From the NCBI GenBank assembly GCA_026645775.1, contig JAPKMS010000035.1, positions 1 through 40,338 of the forward strand: 40,338 nt of DNA. The letters run 5' to 3'. The translations under genes were made by a program, and so were the position numbers. This DNA comes from Anaerolineae bacterium. GTDB taxonomy: Bacteria; Chloroflexota; Anaerolineae; CG2-30-64-16. This document shows, one piece after another, positions 1 to 9,462 of this stretch (position 1 is its first letter; each line of letters starts with the position of its first letter). The notes below the pieces were generated by a model. It was given only the letters and a program-made list of their open reading frames with translations. It did not search any database and was not told the DNA's origin.

Positions 1-45
1 CGCTGGGCTGGGCCGCCGCGGTTTTAGCTGAGACGCAAAGGATGC

Positions 46-51
46 TATAAT
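46..51 (+). promoter_or_regulatory. -10 element (TATAAT) upstream of phoU
   Basis: Perfect TATAAT 36 nt before the GTG start; only a weak -35 (TTTAGC, 23-28); RBS-like AAAGGAG before the start. Confidence 0.55.
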
Positions 52-86
52 ACCCCCCCATCCGCTTTCACAAAAGGAGCTGCGTT

Positions 87-743
87 GTGACTCGCGAGAG
101 TTTTGATACTCAATTAACTGCGTTGAGGGAGTCGTTGCTCAGTCTCGGCATGAAGGTCGCCAAGGCCCAGGAACAAGCGGTCTGGGCGCTGGCAGAGCGC
201 AATGACGAGCTGGCCCGGGAGCTGATCACCGACGACCAGACGATCAATTTGATGCAGCGTGAAGTAGAAGAGCAGTGTTTGTATTTGATCGCCAGCCAGC
301 AGCCTGTTGCCCGTGATCTGCGTATGATCTTCTGTATTGCCAGCATCGCATCCGAGCTGGAGCGCATGGCCGATCATGCCAAGGGGATCGCTGTGTTGGC
401 GTTGCGGCTGCTGGACCAGCCGACGCTTAAACCGCTGATCGATATCCCGCGCATGGCCGAGATCAGCCGCGAAATGCTCATGGGGCAGATCGATGCGTTC
501 ATTCGCGGTGATACAGACGCAGCACGCCGCGTCGCTGCGCGCGATTCGGAAGTGGATCAGCTCAACGATCAGGTCTATCGTGAGCTCCTGGTCATGATGA
601 TGACCGATCCGCGGGTGATTACGCGCGCGACGTATCTGCTATGGGTGGCCCACAACCTCGAACGGTTTGCCGATCGCACCACAAATATCGGTGAGCGGGT
701 GGTCTTCCTCGGGACGAACACCATTGTCGAGCTGAACGAATAA
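87..743 (+). CDS. phoU: Phosphate signalling complex protein PhoU
   Basis: 218 aa, GTG start; PhoU helical repeats (SELERMADHAKGIA ... HNLERFADRTTNIGERVVF). Confidence 0.93.
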   Translation: MTRESFDTQLTALRESLLSLGMKVAKAQEQAVWALAERNDELARELITDDQTINLMQREVEEQCLYLIASQQPVARDLRMIFCIASIASELERMADHAKGIAVLALRLLDQPTLKPLIDIPRMAEISREMLMGQIDAFIRGDTDAARRVAARDSEVDQLNDQVYRELLVMMMTDPRVITRATYLLWVAHNLERFADRTTNIGERVVFLGTNTIVELNE

Positions 744-805
744 ACCGTCGTCGGCCCGGCGGCCGCTGGAAAACGTCGGGCTTGATCAATGATGGATAGA
801 GGCTT

Positions 806-1996
806 ATGGATCTAACACAATTGAGCCAAATGGTGGCTTGGCTGGATGAAGAACACCGGCGCGACCGCGAAGAGCTCGCGAAACTCGATCAGCGTCTGCA
901 AAGCGTCCTTGTCGAGCGGCAGGAACAGTCGAGACGGCTTCAGGATCTGGAGAGCCGCCTGGCAAGCACGCAAGCGCAACTGACGCGCTTCTCGCAGATT
1001 GAGCAGTCGCTGCAACAGCTTAAGAGCGAAGTAGTGGTTTTGCTCGACAAGCAGACCGAGTCGCGGCTGCAGGCCGAACGCGAAGCCGAACGCGCTCGGG
1101 GCGCCGATCGGGAGGCGCTTGGGCGCAGTGTGGCTGAGGTGCGCAAGGAACTCTCGCGCCTGACGCGCATCGAAGAGGACCTGGTGATGCGCCAGGCTGA
1201 AGATCAGCGCCTCGGCGAGATGCTTTTAGCCATGCGCCAATCGGTCAACAACGTCAGCAAAGATCTGGATGAACGCACGCGCACGGTACCCTACATGATC
1301 GAGCAGCGCGCCCAAGATAACAAACGCATCGCCCAGATTCAGGCCGAGAGCGTCGAACTGCTCAAGCGCATCGATATGACGGGCGCACGCGTGCCGGTTC
1401 TCGAAGAGCGTCTGCAACGCATGGAAAAGGAGCTGCAACGCATCCAGCCCATCCCCGATCAGTTGCGCCAGGACCAGCAGGCCTTCATCGATGCTCAGAA
1501 GCTGACCGATGTCGAGCGCACGCGCCAGGTTGGGCTGTGGGCCCAGGACTTCAGCCTGCAACGAGACCTGATCGAGAAGCAGATCGTGCGGCTGCGCAAC
1601 TTCGAGACGCGCCATGAAGCTGTGGGCCGGGCGCTCAAGTCGCTTGAAGAATTTCAGGCCACGATCACGCACGGCCAGAAACAGGTTTCCGAACTGCAGC
1701 GGCTGGCCGAAGAACGGCAACGCAAAGAGTTGGCCGAATGGCAGGCGGAAAATGAGCAGCGCTGGAAGAAGGAATCGCTGCGCTGGGACTATGTCATCCA
1801 AGAACAGCTCAAGGTGAACCAAAAACTCGCGGAGCGCTTCCCGCCGATCGAAAAGCAGGCCGCGCTGGTGCAGCGCGAGCTAGAAGCGTTGTGGCGGCTG
1901 CATGAGGCCGTCGGCAGCGCGCAACTGCAAAATGCTCAGAAGCTGTTGGATGCGATCAGCACCGGGGTGAGCGCACGCCCGAAGCCGGAGGTTTGA
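806..1996 (+). CDS. Coiled-coil protein of unknown function
   Basis: 396 aa, almost entirely charged/heptad-like sequence, no catalytic motif recognised; directly upstream of selB. Confidence 0.8.
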   Translation: MDLTQLSQMVAWLDEEHRRDREELAKLDQRLQSVLVERQEQSRRLQDLESRLASTQAQLTRFSQIEQSLQQLKSEVVVLLDKQTESRLQAEREAERARGADREALGRSVAEVRKELSRLTRIEEDLVMRQAEDQRLGEMLLAMRQSVNNVSKDLDERTRTVPYMIEQRAQDNKRIAQIQAESVELLKRIDMTGARVPVLEERLQRMEKELQRIQPIPDQLRQDQQAFIDAQKLTDVERTRQVGLWAQDFSLQRDLIEKQIVRLRNFETRHEAVGRALKSLEEFQATITHGQKQVSELQRLAEERQRKELAEWQAENEQRWKKESLRWDYVIQEQLKVNQKLAERFPPIEKQAALVQRELEALWRLHEAVGSAQLQNAQKLLDAISTGVSARPKPEV

Positions 1997-2003
1997 GGCT
2001 GTC

Positions 2004-3980
2004 ATGCGGGTGATTGGCACGGCTGGCCACGTTGACCACGGCAAATCCACCCTGGTGCATGCCCTGACGGGAATCGACCCCGATCGCTTGCGCGAGGAAA
2101 AAGAGCGCGAGATGACCATCGACCTGGGGTTCGCATGGCTCACCTTGCCGCCTCCCAGCAACGCGCCGGCCGGAACGGGCCGAGAACAAGTCGGCGTGAT
2201 CGATGTGCCTGGGCATATCGACTTCATCAAGAATATGCTGGCCGGGGTAGGTGGCATCGATGCTGCGTTGTTTGTGGTCGCGGCCGATGAAGGCGTGATG
2301 CCGCAAACCCAAGAGCACCTCGCGATCCTCGATCTGCTCCAGGTGCCGGCCGGCGTCGTGGCCCTCACCAAGATGGATGCAGTGACCGAAGAGGGCTGGG
2401 CCGAGCTGGTGGAGGCCGACCTGCGCACCACGTTGCGCGATACATGCCTGGCGCAGGTGCGCATCGTGCCCGTCTCTGCACGCACGGGGGCCGGGCTGGA
2501 TGCACTGCAGCAGGCGTTGGCCGATGCGTTGGCGCAGGCGCCGCCGCGGCTCGACCGCGGCCAGCCGCGGCTGCCCATCGACCGGGCGTTCAGCGTGCCC
2601 GGCTTTGGCACCGTTGTCACCGGCACGTTGAGCGATGGCCCCTTTCGCGTCGGTGATGAGGTCGAGATCGTGCCCGGCAGCGGCTATTCGTTGGCGCGGC
2701 CGGGCGGAGATGCACTGCGGGCGCGTATCCGGGGCTTGCAGATGCACAAGCGCTCGGTGGAGACCTGCCTGCCGGGCAGCCGCGTGGCCATCAACCTGAC
2801 CGGCGTGCATCCCGACCAATTGGTGCGCGGCATGGTGGTGGCCCGACCGGGCCAACTGCAACCCACAACGCTGGTGGATGTCCGCTTGCGCACGGTAGTC
2901 GGCGATAGCGGGCAGCCGCCGTTGCGGCACAGCCAGCGGGTGGATTTCTTCAGCGGCGCGGCCGAAGTGCCCGCACGGGTGCGCCTGCTGGATGCCGAGC
3001 AGCTCAAGCCGGGCGCTACAGGCTGGGTGCAGTTGGCGCTCGAAGGCCCCGTGGCGGTCGCCGCGGGCGATCGCTTTATCATCCGCCAGGCGTCCCCCAG
3101 CATGACCCTGGGCGGCGGCAACGTGGTGAACCCCCATCCCCAGCGTCGCTGGCGGCGGATGCGGCCCGAAGTCATCGCCCAGTTGGAAATGCTGGCCCGC
3201 GGCACCCCCGATGAACTCTTGCTGCATGCGCTCGCGCTCCAGGAGCTCTCGCCGATCAAGACCGCGGTGGAGCAGGCCGGCCTGGAAGCCAGCACGGCCG
3301 ACGCGGTGCTGGAGGCGCTGATCGCCGCGGGGCAGGTGATTCCCTTGGGCGTAGCGCAGGCGCCCCTCAGCCGCAGCGCCACCCCGGCGATCTCACTGGG
3401 CGGCTGGCATCGTTTGGCCGAGCGGATGTCGACCGCGCTGAGCGACTATCATGCGCAGTTTCCCTTACGCCCCGGCATGCCGCGGGAGGAACTCAAGAGC
3501 CGCGTGCAGGGACGCGACAAGGCGTGGCCGCCCAAGTTGTTCAACGAGCTCATCGTCTACGCCGTCGGCCAGGGCGTGTTGGCTGAGGCGGGCGACTTTC
3601 TGTGCCGGCCCAGCCATCGCATCGCTTTTACTCCCGCCCAGGCCGCGCGCGTCAACGCGCTCCTGGCGGCTTTCCGGCGCCAGCCGTTCACGCCCCCTTC
3701 GATGGCCGAGAGCCTGGCTCAAACCGACGGCGAGATCATCGGCGCGCTGCTGCACCAGGGCGTGTTGGTCCGGCTGAGCGAGGACGTGCTGTTCCTGCGC
3801 GAGACCTACGACGACATGGTCAAGCGCATCGTGGCGTTCATGAAGGCGCACGGCAGCATGACCGTAGCCCAGGTGCGCGACGAGTTCAACACCAGCCGTA
3901 AATACGCCTTGGCGATCATGGAACACCTGGACGAACGGAAGGTCACGCGGCGGGTGGGGGACGAGCGGGTGTTGCGCTAG
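2004..3980 (+). CDS. selB: Selenocysteine-specific translation elongation factor SelB
   Basis: 658 aa; GTAGHVDHGKSTL, DVPGHIDF, TKMD GTPase motifs; SelB-type N-terminus (ALTGIDPDRLREEKEREMTIDLGFAWL) and a C-terminal winged-helix-like end. Confidence 0.93.
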   Translation: MRVIGTAGHVDHGKSTLVHALTGIDPDRLREEKEREMTIDLGFAWLTLPPPSNAPAGTGREQVGVIDVPGHIDFIKNMLAGVGGIDAALFVVAADEGVMPQTQEHLAILDLLQVPAGVVALTKMDAVTEEGWAELVEADLRTTLRDTCLAQVRIVPVSARTGAGLDALQQALADALAQAPPRLDRGQPRLPIDRAFSVPGFGTVVTGTLSDGPFRVGDEVEIVPGSGYSLARPGGDALRARIRGLQMHKRSVETCLPGSRVAINLTGVHPDQLVRGMVVARPGQLQPTTLVDVRLRTVVGDSGQPPLRHSQRVDFFSGAAEVPARVRLLDAEQLKPGATGWVQLALEGPVAVAAGDRFIIRQASPSMTLGGGNVVNPHPQRRWRRMRPEVIAQLEMLARGTPDELLLHALALQELSPIKTAVEQAGLEASTADAVLEALIAAGQVIPLGVAQAPLSRSATPAISLGGWHRLAERMSTALSDYHAQFPLRPGMPREELKSRVQGRDKAWPPKLFNELIVYAVGQGVLAEAGDFLCRPSHRIAFTPAQAARVNALLAAFRRQPFTPPSMAESLAQTDGEIIGALLHQGVLVRLSEDVLFLRETYDDMVKRIVAFMKAHGSMTVAQVRDEFNTSRKYALAIMEHLDERKVTRRVGDERVLR

Positions 3981-4018
3981 GAGATGGCGGCCAGGTTGCA
4001 AAACCAGGCCTCCTCGCG

Positions 4019-4927
4019 TCAGTCTGTGCCGACGATCCGCTCGTAGATCGTTTGCAGCTCTTCGTCAGAGAAGAAGGAAATGGTCAGCTTGCCGCCCTTG
4101 CGGCCGCGCGTGAGCGCGACCTTGGTGCCCAGGGCCGTGCGGAAGGCATCTTCCAGGTGGCGGGTGTAGCTCGCATCGGGGTCATCGGCCTCGGCGGGGG
4201 GATCGACCGGCGGGGTGGGCTGCGCGGCCGCAAGCAGCCGGCGCACCAATTCTTCGGTTTGTCGCACCGTCAGCTCACGCGCGACCACCTGCTCAGCAGC
4301 CTTGATGATCTGCGCGTCATCGGCCAGGCTCAAGAGCGCGCGGGCGTGCCCTTCGCTCAGCGTGCCCTGCGCCAGCAGCGTCTTGACCTGATCGGGGAGC
4401 CGCAGCAGCCGCACGATGTTAGCCACCGCGGTCCGGCTTTTGCTCACACGGTCGGCGACCTCTTGCTGGCTCAGCTTGAACTCGGTGATCAGCGTCTGGA
4501 ACGCCTCAGCCTCTTCCAGCGCGTTCAGGTCGGCGCGCTGAATGTTCTCCACCAGCGCCAACTCCAGCGATTCCTGCGGCGTTGTCTCTTTCACCAGCAC
4601 CGATACGGTCGCCAGCCCAATTTTGCGCGCGGCGCGCCACCGGCGCTCCCCCGCGATCAATTCGTAGTGGGCCCGAGCCGTGGGCGCGGCGCGGGTGACG
4701 ATCAACGGCTGGATCAGGCCATGCTCGCGAATAGAGGCCGCCAGCTCATCCAGCGCATCCGGCGCGATGTACAGGCGGGGCTGGCGCGGGTTGGGGATGA
4801 TGTCGTCGATGGCAACCTGAAGGATGCCGGGAGCCGAGGTGGCTGCGGGCGTCGCGTCCGGCTTTCCAGCAGCAGTCGGGATGAGGGCGTCCAGGCCGCG
4901 GCCCAGGCCGCGGGTCGGTGTGGTCAT
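4019..4927 (-). CDS. parB: Chromosome partitioning protein ParB (Spo0J)
   Basis: GLGRGLDALIP start, NPRQPR, GERRWRAAR, ENIQRADLN motifs; ATGA overlap with parA. Confidence 0.96.
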   Translation of the reverse strand: MTTPTRGLGRGLDALIPTAAGKPDATPAATSAPGILQVAIDDIIPNPRQPRLYIAPDALDELAASIREHGLIQPLIVTRAAPTARAHYELIAGERRWRAARKIGLATVSVLVKETTPQESLELALVENIQRADLNALEEAEAFQTLITEFKLSQQEVADRVSKSRTAVANIVRLLRLPDQVKTLLAQGTLSEGHARALLSLADDAQIIKAAEQVVARELTVRQTEELVRRLLAAAQPTPPVDPPAEADDPDASYTRHLEDAFRTALGTKVALTRGRKGGKLTISFFSDEELQTIYERIVGTD

Positions 4928-5739
4928 GCTCCGATCCTCCCTGTTTCGCTGGTGGCGACCGCCTCGCCCTCCGCGGCTTCGCGGGCCAAAAACTCCTGCG
5001 CCAGCGCCCGATAAGCCTGCGCGCCTGCCGAATTAGGCGCATAGGTGCGGATGGTCTGGCCATAGCTGGGCGCTTCGCTGAGCCGAACATTACGCGGGAT
5101 CACCGTACGGAACGCTTGATCCGGGAAGTGGCTTTGCACCTCGCTGACGACTTGTTCGGCCAGATTGGTGCGCGAATCGAACATGGTCAGCACCATGCCG
5201 CTGATGAAGAGCTGCGGGTTCAAGCTTTCGCGCACCAATTGGATGGTCTGCCACAGGCGCCCCAGGCCCTCCAGGGCCAGATATTCGCACTGGATGGGCA
5301 CGATCACGCCATCGGATGCTGATGTGAGCGCGTTGACCGTCAGCAGCCCCAGGCTGGGCGGGCAGTCGATTAGCACATGATCGTATTGGCCGTTGATGGT
5401 TTCCAGGGCCCGGCGCAACAGAAACTCGCGCGCCAGCATAGACACCATCTCAACTTCGGCGCCGGCCAGGGCCGGGGCGCTGGGCACAAGCGCCAGGCCC
5501 GGCAGGGGGGTGGACCGGATGGTCGCCGCCAGCGGCCGGCGCCGGATCAGCGCGTCGTAGAGTGAGAGCGGTAGGTCGGCCGGATCGACGCCCAGGCTGC
5601 TGCTCGCGTTAGCCTGCGGATCGGCATCCACCAACAGCACGCGGCGGCCCAGCTCGGCAAGGTATGCGCCCAGGTTGACGGCGGTGGTGGTCTTGCCCAC
5701 CCCACCTTTTTGATTGGCGAAAGCGTAAATGCGGGTCAC
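4924..5739 (-). CDS. parA: Chromosome partitioning ATPase ParA (Soj)
   Basis: ANQKGGVGKTTTAVNLGAYLA deviant Walker A; LLVDADPQANASSSLG; GTG start at 5739 preferred over the 5811 start in the ORF track. Confidence 0.95.
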   Translation of the reverse strand: MTRIYAFANQKGGVGKTTTAVNLGAYLAELGRRVLLVDADPQANASSSLGVDPADLPLSLYDALIRRRPLAATIRSTPLPGLALVPSAPALAGAEVEMVSMLAREFLLRRALETINGQYDHVLIDCPPSLGLLTVNALTSASDGVIVPIQCEYLALEGLGRLWQTIQLVRESLNPQLFISGMVLTMFDSRTNLAEQVVSEVQSHFPDQAFRTVIPRNVRLSEAPSYGQTIRTYAPNSAGAQAYRALAQEFLAREAAEGEAVATSETGRIGA

Positions 5740-5773
5740 GATTGTCTCGTTCTGTGCCAGGGATCGGGCTTGC

Positions 5774-6652
5774 CTATCCGTGATGCGCCAGCCACGCATC
5801 CACCTGGCCACGGTAAGGGATGGCTTCCATACCGGGCGCTTCTACCGACATGGAGGCAACAACGTTGGCGAAGCGTGCCGCGACGAGCGGATCACCGGTC
5901 TCGGCGAAACGGATCAGAAACGCCGTGGTGAAAACATCGCCGGCGCCGGTCGGATCAACCTCGGAGGCGGCTCGCGGTGGAATCTGCCGACTGGCGCCGG
6001 CTTGATATACCGTGGCGCCGTGCCAGCCGTCTGTCACCACCAGCAAGCGCGTCTGGCTCGCGAGGTTTGCGATGTAGGCGCCGTCGCCGCCGACATCTTC
6101 GCGGCTGAGGATGACGGTGTCAGCGCGTTGCAAATAAACGGCCGCGTCGGCCCAGTGCGTCGGGCTGACGTGCCCGGCCGCATCCCATTGGCGCATCCAT
6201 CCTTGCGGGGTGACGCCAATCAGGGCGTTTGGGAAGAGGGTCAGCCAGGCTGAGGGCACCTCGCGCGCCACCGGCCCGAGCAAGACCACTGGGGCGGCAG
6301 CACAGGCCGGGGGTAGTTCCGGCGCCACCGGCTCGGCCCATGCCTCGATCATTTGGGTGCGTTGTCCCCCACGGTAGATATTGACGAAGCGCGTGCTGAC
6401 CTTGGACGGCTGCAAGTAGATCGGGATACCCGCCAACGCGCTGCCCGGCGTCCCTGTCAGAAGCTTCACGGGGGCCGCGGAGGGCTCCGCACCATCACTC
6501 AACCCTTCCGGGGTGCCGCGGCTGATGATGCCGGGCTGCCGGCCAAGCCGCCGTGCGGTGACCGCTGCAAACGACACGGTGCCGCCCAGGCGAAAGCCAT
6601 CCGGTGTCCGGTCATGCGTGATATGCCCAATTGCTAAGAAATCGATCGCCAA
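5774..6652 (-). CDS. PfkB-family carbohydrate/nucleoside kinase
   Basis: Ribokinase-family C-terminal motif DPTGAGDVFTTAFL; N-terminal GHITHDRT..GGTVSFAA. The ORF-track start (6799) overlaps a terminator and promoter; TTG at 6652 follows GAGGAAAA. Confidence 0.85.
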   Translation of the reverse strand: MAIDFLAIGHITHDRTPDGFRLGGTVSFAAVTARRLGRQPGIISRGTPEGLSDGAEPSAAPVKLLTGTPGSALAGIPIYLQPSKVSTRFVNIYRGGQRTQMIEAWAEPVAPELPPACAAAPVVLLGPVAREVPSAWLTLFPNALIGVTPQGWMRQWDAAGHVSPTHWADAAVYLQRADTVILSREDVGGDGAYIANLASQTRLLVVTDGWHGATVYQAGASRQIPPRAASEVDPTGAGDVFTTAFLIRFAETGDPLVAARFANVVASMSVEAPGMEAIPYRGQVDAWLAHHG

Positions 6653-6698
6653 AGGTTTTTCCTCACAGTGGGTCAGGCCCAGGCCGACGGCCGCGGGT

Positions 6699-6727
6699 AT
6701 TGTAACATAGTCCCCAGGGCGGGTCAA
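6699..6727 (-). promoter_or_regulatory. Sigma70-type promoter for the pfkB-like gene
   Basis: Minus strand: TTGACC-N17-TACAAT. Confidence 0.65.
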
Positions 6728-6729
6728 CG

Positions 6730-6764
6730 AAAACGCCGGTCCTCGACTTTCGAGGACCGGCGTT
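6730..6764 (-). terminator. Rho-independent terminator after jag
   Basis: AACGCCGGTCCTCG (6732-6745), loop ACTTT, CGAGGACCGGCGTT (6751-6764): perfect 14-bp stem followed by a T run when read on the minus strand. Confidence 0.88.
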
Positions 6765-6821
6765 GCGATGCACCGAGTCACAAGTAACCAGGAAGTCACC
6801 GGTCACTTGTTGTAGGTTGGC

Positions 6822-7664
6822 TCAGCCCTTTTTGGGCAGGATCGTGACCTTGCGCCGATCGCCTTCGCCCACGCTCTGGGTGGCAACAGTCGGATGATCT
6901 TGCAGCGCCAGGTGGACGATGCGCCGTTCGGCGGGCGGCATCGGTTCCATAGCTATCGTGCGGCCGTTTTGCGCGACCTGTTCGGCCATGCGGAGCGCCA
7001 GCCGTCGCAACGATTCGGCGCGCTTGGCGCGGTAGCCGTTCACGTCAACCACAAAGCCAGTGCGGCTGTGGGTCTGCTGGTTTGTCATCAAGCGGGTGAT
7101 GAACTCCAAGGCGGCCAGCGTCTCGTTCTGGCGCCCGATCAAAACACCCAGGTCCTCGCCGACGATGTTGAGCACGAGGGCCCGGTCATCGGCGTTGGCT
7201 TCCGCATCACTCTGCTGGATGATTTCGACGTTGGCCCTGAGACCCATCTGCTCCAACAGGCCCAAGAGGAGCTCGCGCCCCTTCTGAGCGGCCGCGCTAT
7301 CCTTGGCGTCGCCGTTGGCCGGTGTGGGCGCAGCCAGCGGCGCTTTGACGTCATTCTGTTTGGGCGCCGGCCTGGGCTGGGAGGCGGAACGCGGCTCAGC
7401 TTTGGGGGCCGCAGCGCGAACCGTGGGCTCAGGGTCAAGCTTGGGCTCAGCTTTGGCTGCCGGCTGCGGCTCAACCGGGGTGGCGCGCAGCGTGAACACC
7501 CGCACCACGGCATCTTCAGCGCCGATGCCCAGCACGCCGCGGCTGCCCTGCCGAATGATTTCGACGTCAACTTCCTCGCGCGATACCTTCAGCGCCAGCA
7601 GACCGGCGCTGATCGCGGCCTCAACTGTTTTGCCGCGGAATTCTCCGCTTTTTTCCACTGTCAT
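6822..7664 (-). CDS. jag: Jag/KhpB (SpoIIIJ-associated) RNA-binding protein
   Basis: Jag-N (GKTVEAAISAGLLALKVSREEVDVEII), KH (GVLIGRQNETLAALEFITR) and R3H (MPPAERRIVHLALQDHPTVATQSVGEGDRR). Confidence 0.93.
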   Translation of the reverse strand: MTVEKSGEFRGKTVEAAISAGLLALKVSREEVDVEIIRQGSRGVLGIGAEDAVVRVFTLRATPVEPQPAAKAEPKLDPEPTVRAAAPKAEPRSASQPRPAPKQNDVKAPLAAPTPANGDAKDSAAAQKGRELLLGLLEQMGLRANVEIIQQSDAEANADDRALVLNIVGEDLGVLIGRQNETLAALEFITRLMTNQQTHSRTGFVVDVNGYRAKRAESLRRLALRMAEQVAQNGRTIAMEPMPPAERRIVHLALQDHPTVATQSVGEGDRRKVTILPKKG

Positions 7665-7710
7665 GCGTTTACTTCCTCAAGTAGACATCGTGCGCCAGGG
7701 GTCGGACACA

Positions 7711-8700
7711 TTACTTCCGACGGCGGCGGCGCTTGATCGGCTTCTCGGGCATCTCTTCAATGATGGTCGGTTCGGCCGTGGCGATGGTCGCCAGGGCCGG
7801 TTCCCGTCCGTGCAGGAAGGGGAACCAGTCCGCCAATGAGCCCCAACCGGTGACAAAGTATTGCTGGACGATGCTCAAAAGGTTGGAGACCGACCAGTAG
7901 AGCGTCAGGCCCGAAGGCAGGCCCAGGGTAATGTAAGCGAACATGATGGGCATCAGGAACATCATCTGGCCCATCATCTGAGCCTGAGAGTCTTGCTTGC
8001 CGCCCTTGCCAGACTTGGCCGGCGTCGACATCTTCTGCAGGAGCATCTGAGTGATCAGCATGAAGATGGGCAGGCTGAAATAGACGAGCAGCTTCCCCCA
8101 GTCCTGTGTCTTGTAGCTCTCCATGATCCAGGTTGTCCCCACCGTCAAGCTCGGGTAGGACAAGTCCGGGATCCAGAAGAACTTGGCGCCGGTCAACTCG
8201 TTTACGCTGGGGTTGGCCAGCACATAGAGCGCCTGGTAGAGGCCCCACAGCACCGGCAACTGAACTAACAGCGGCAAACACCCACCGAGCGGGTTGATGC
8301 CGGCTTCCTGGTAGAGCTTGGTTTGCTCTTCAGCCAGTTTTTGCCGATCCTTGCCGTATTTCTCCTGCAACTCGCGCAGCTTCGGTTGGAGTTCTTGCGT
8401 GGCCTTGGTGGATTGGAGCTGCTTCAGGGTCAAGGGCAAGGTCACGAGCTTGATGGCGATCGTGAAGATAATGATGGCCCAGCCGTAGCTGTAGGGAATG
8501 CCAAGGCCGGAGATGCCTTTATTGAGGGCGATCAGCAGTTTGGCCAAGGGGTAGACAATGAATTGCTCCCATGCCCCGGGCGGGTTGTTTAGATCAATTT
8601 GGCCCCGTGGGATGCTGCAGCCCGACAACACAAAGGCCGCCATGAGCAGAACCGCGACCAAGAGCAGGGTGCGGAGTTTTTTATTCACGCTAGGTAACAC
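7711..8700 (-). CDS. yidC: Membrane protein insertase YidC/Oxa1
   Basis: Lipobox LSGCS; NPLGGCLPLLVQLPVLWGLYQALY; GLTLYWSVSNLLSIVQQYFV. Confidence 0.95.
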   Translation of the reverse strand: MLPSVNKKLRTLLLVAVLLMAAFVLSGCSIPRGQIDLNNPPGAWEQFIVYPLAKLLIALNKGISGLGIPYSYGWAIIIFTIAIKLVTLPLTLKQLQSTKATQELQPKLRELQEKYGKDRQKLAEEQTKLYQEAGINPLGGCLPLLVQLPVLWGLYQALYVLANPSVNELTGAKFFWIPDLSYPSLTVGTTWIMESYKTQDWGKLLVYFSLPIFMLITQMLLQKMSTPAKSGKGGKQDSQAQMMGQMMFLMPIMFAYITLGLPSGLTLYWSVSNLLSIVQQYFVTGWGSLADWFPFLHGREPALATIATAEPTIIEEMPEKPIKRRRRRK

Positions 8701-8775
8701 TCCTTCCGAGTGACTGGTTTCAGGGTGAAAGTGGCTGGCAAAGCAGCCAGTTTGTAACTTCCCATTTGCGACCGG

Positions 8776-8985
8776 TCAAGGAACAGGATCGTAGCCGCCG
8801 GGGTGCCAGGGATGACACCGGCTTAACCGCCGCAGGCCCAGCCAACTCCCGCGCAGCGCGCCGTATTTCTCGATCGCCTGGTACGTGTATTCAGAACACG
8901 TAGGCGTGAACCGGCACGCTGGCGGCAGCGCTGGGGAAATCCAGCGCTTGTAGAATCGAATCAGGCCTAGAAGCGCCAACTTCAC
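8776..8985 (-). CDS. yidD: Membrane protein insertion efficiency factor YidD
   Basis: [62 protein letters not shown] start 1 nt after the rnpA stop. Confidence 0.95.
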   Translation of the reverse strand: MKLALLGLIRFYKRWISPALPPACRFTPTCSEYTYQAIEKYGALRGSWLGLRRLSRCHPWHPGGYDPVP

Positions 8986-8986
8986 G

Positions 8987-9406
8987 CTAATTTTCCTGAC
9001 CAGGCACAACTGGGTCGGTGGGCCGGCAGCCGTCGGCCGGCGCGCCATCGGGCTGTGTGTTTTCGTTCAGCGCTTTGAGCAAATGTGCCCGCCGGAGCAG
9101 GCGGGCACAGGCGCTTTGCAACTCCGAGAATTCAGCCTGTTTGATGCTTGGCCGGGCGATCCACACCAGATCCCAGCCGGGCGGCACCAGGTCCCACAAG
9201 CTGCGCACCGCCTCGCTCAGGCGGCGGCGTGCCCGGTTACGATCAACCGCTTTGCCGATGCGCCGGGTGACGGTGAAGCCACACCGACTGAAAGATTCCT
9301 GGTTCGTCAGGTAGTAGAGCGCCATCAGCGGATGCGCTTGGCTGGCGCCTTCTTGCCGTATCTGTCGGAACCGCGCCGTGTCGCGCAGGCTGTAGCGGCG
9401 ATTCAC
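8987..9406 (-). CDS. rnpA: Ribonuclease P protein component
   Basis: [27 protein letters not shown] signature; GTG start at 9406 with an upstream GGAG preferred over the 9478 start. Confidence 0.93.
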   Translation of the reverse strand: MNRRYSLRDTARFRQIRQEGASQAHPLMALYYLTNQESFSRCGFTVTRRIGKAVDRNRARRRLSEAVRSLWDLVPPGWDLVWIARPSIKQAEFSELQSACARLLRRAHLLKALNENTQPDGAPADGCRPTDPVVPGQEN

Positions 9407-9462
9407 GCGAGACTCCACTGCGGACAAGCGATTGCAGCGTGCGGTTCGGCTCTTGAATTCCG

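Noticed and set aside
1956-3227. 423-aa minus-strand ORF antisense to selB
   Set aside because: Opposite a complete SelB; composition typical of antisense to GC-rich coding sequence
6653-6799. ORF-track N-terminal extension of the PfkB-like gene
   Set aside because: The extension covers a perfect rho-independent terminator and the gene's own promoter; family homology starts at the TTG at 6652
8986-9048. ORF-track N-terminal extension of YidD into rnpA
   Set aside because: YidD family sequence begins at [15 protein letters not shown] (GTG at 8985), directly after the rnpA stop
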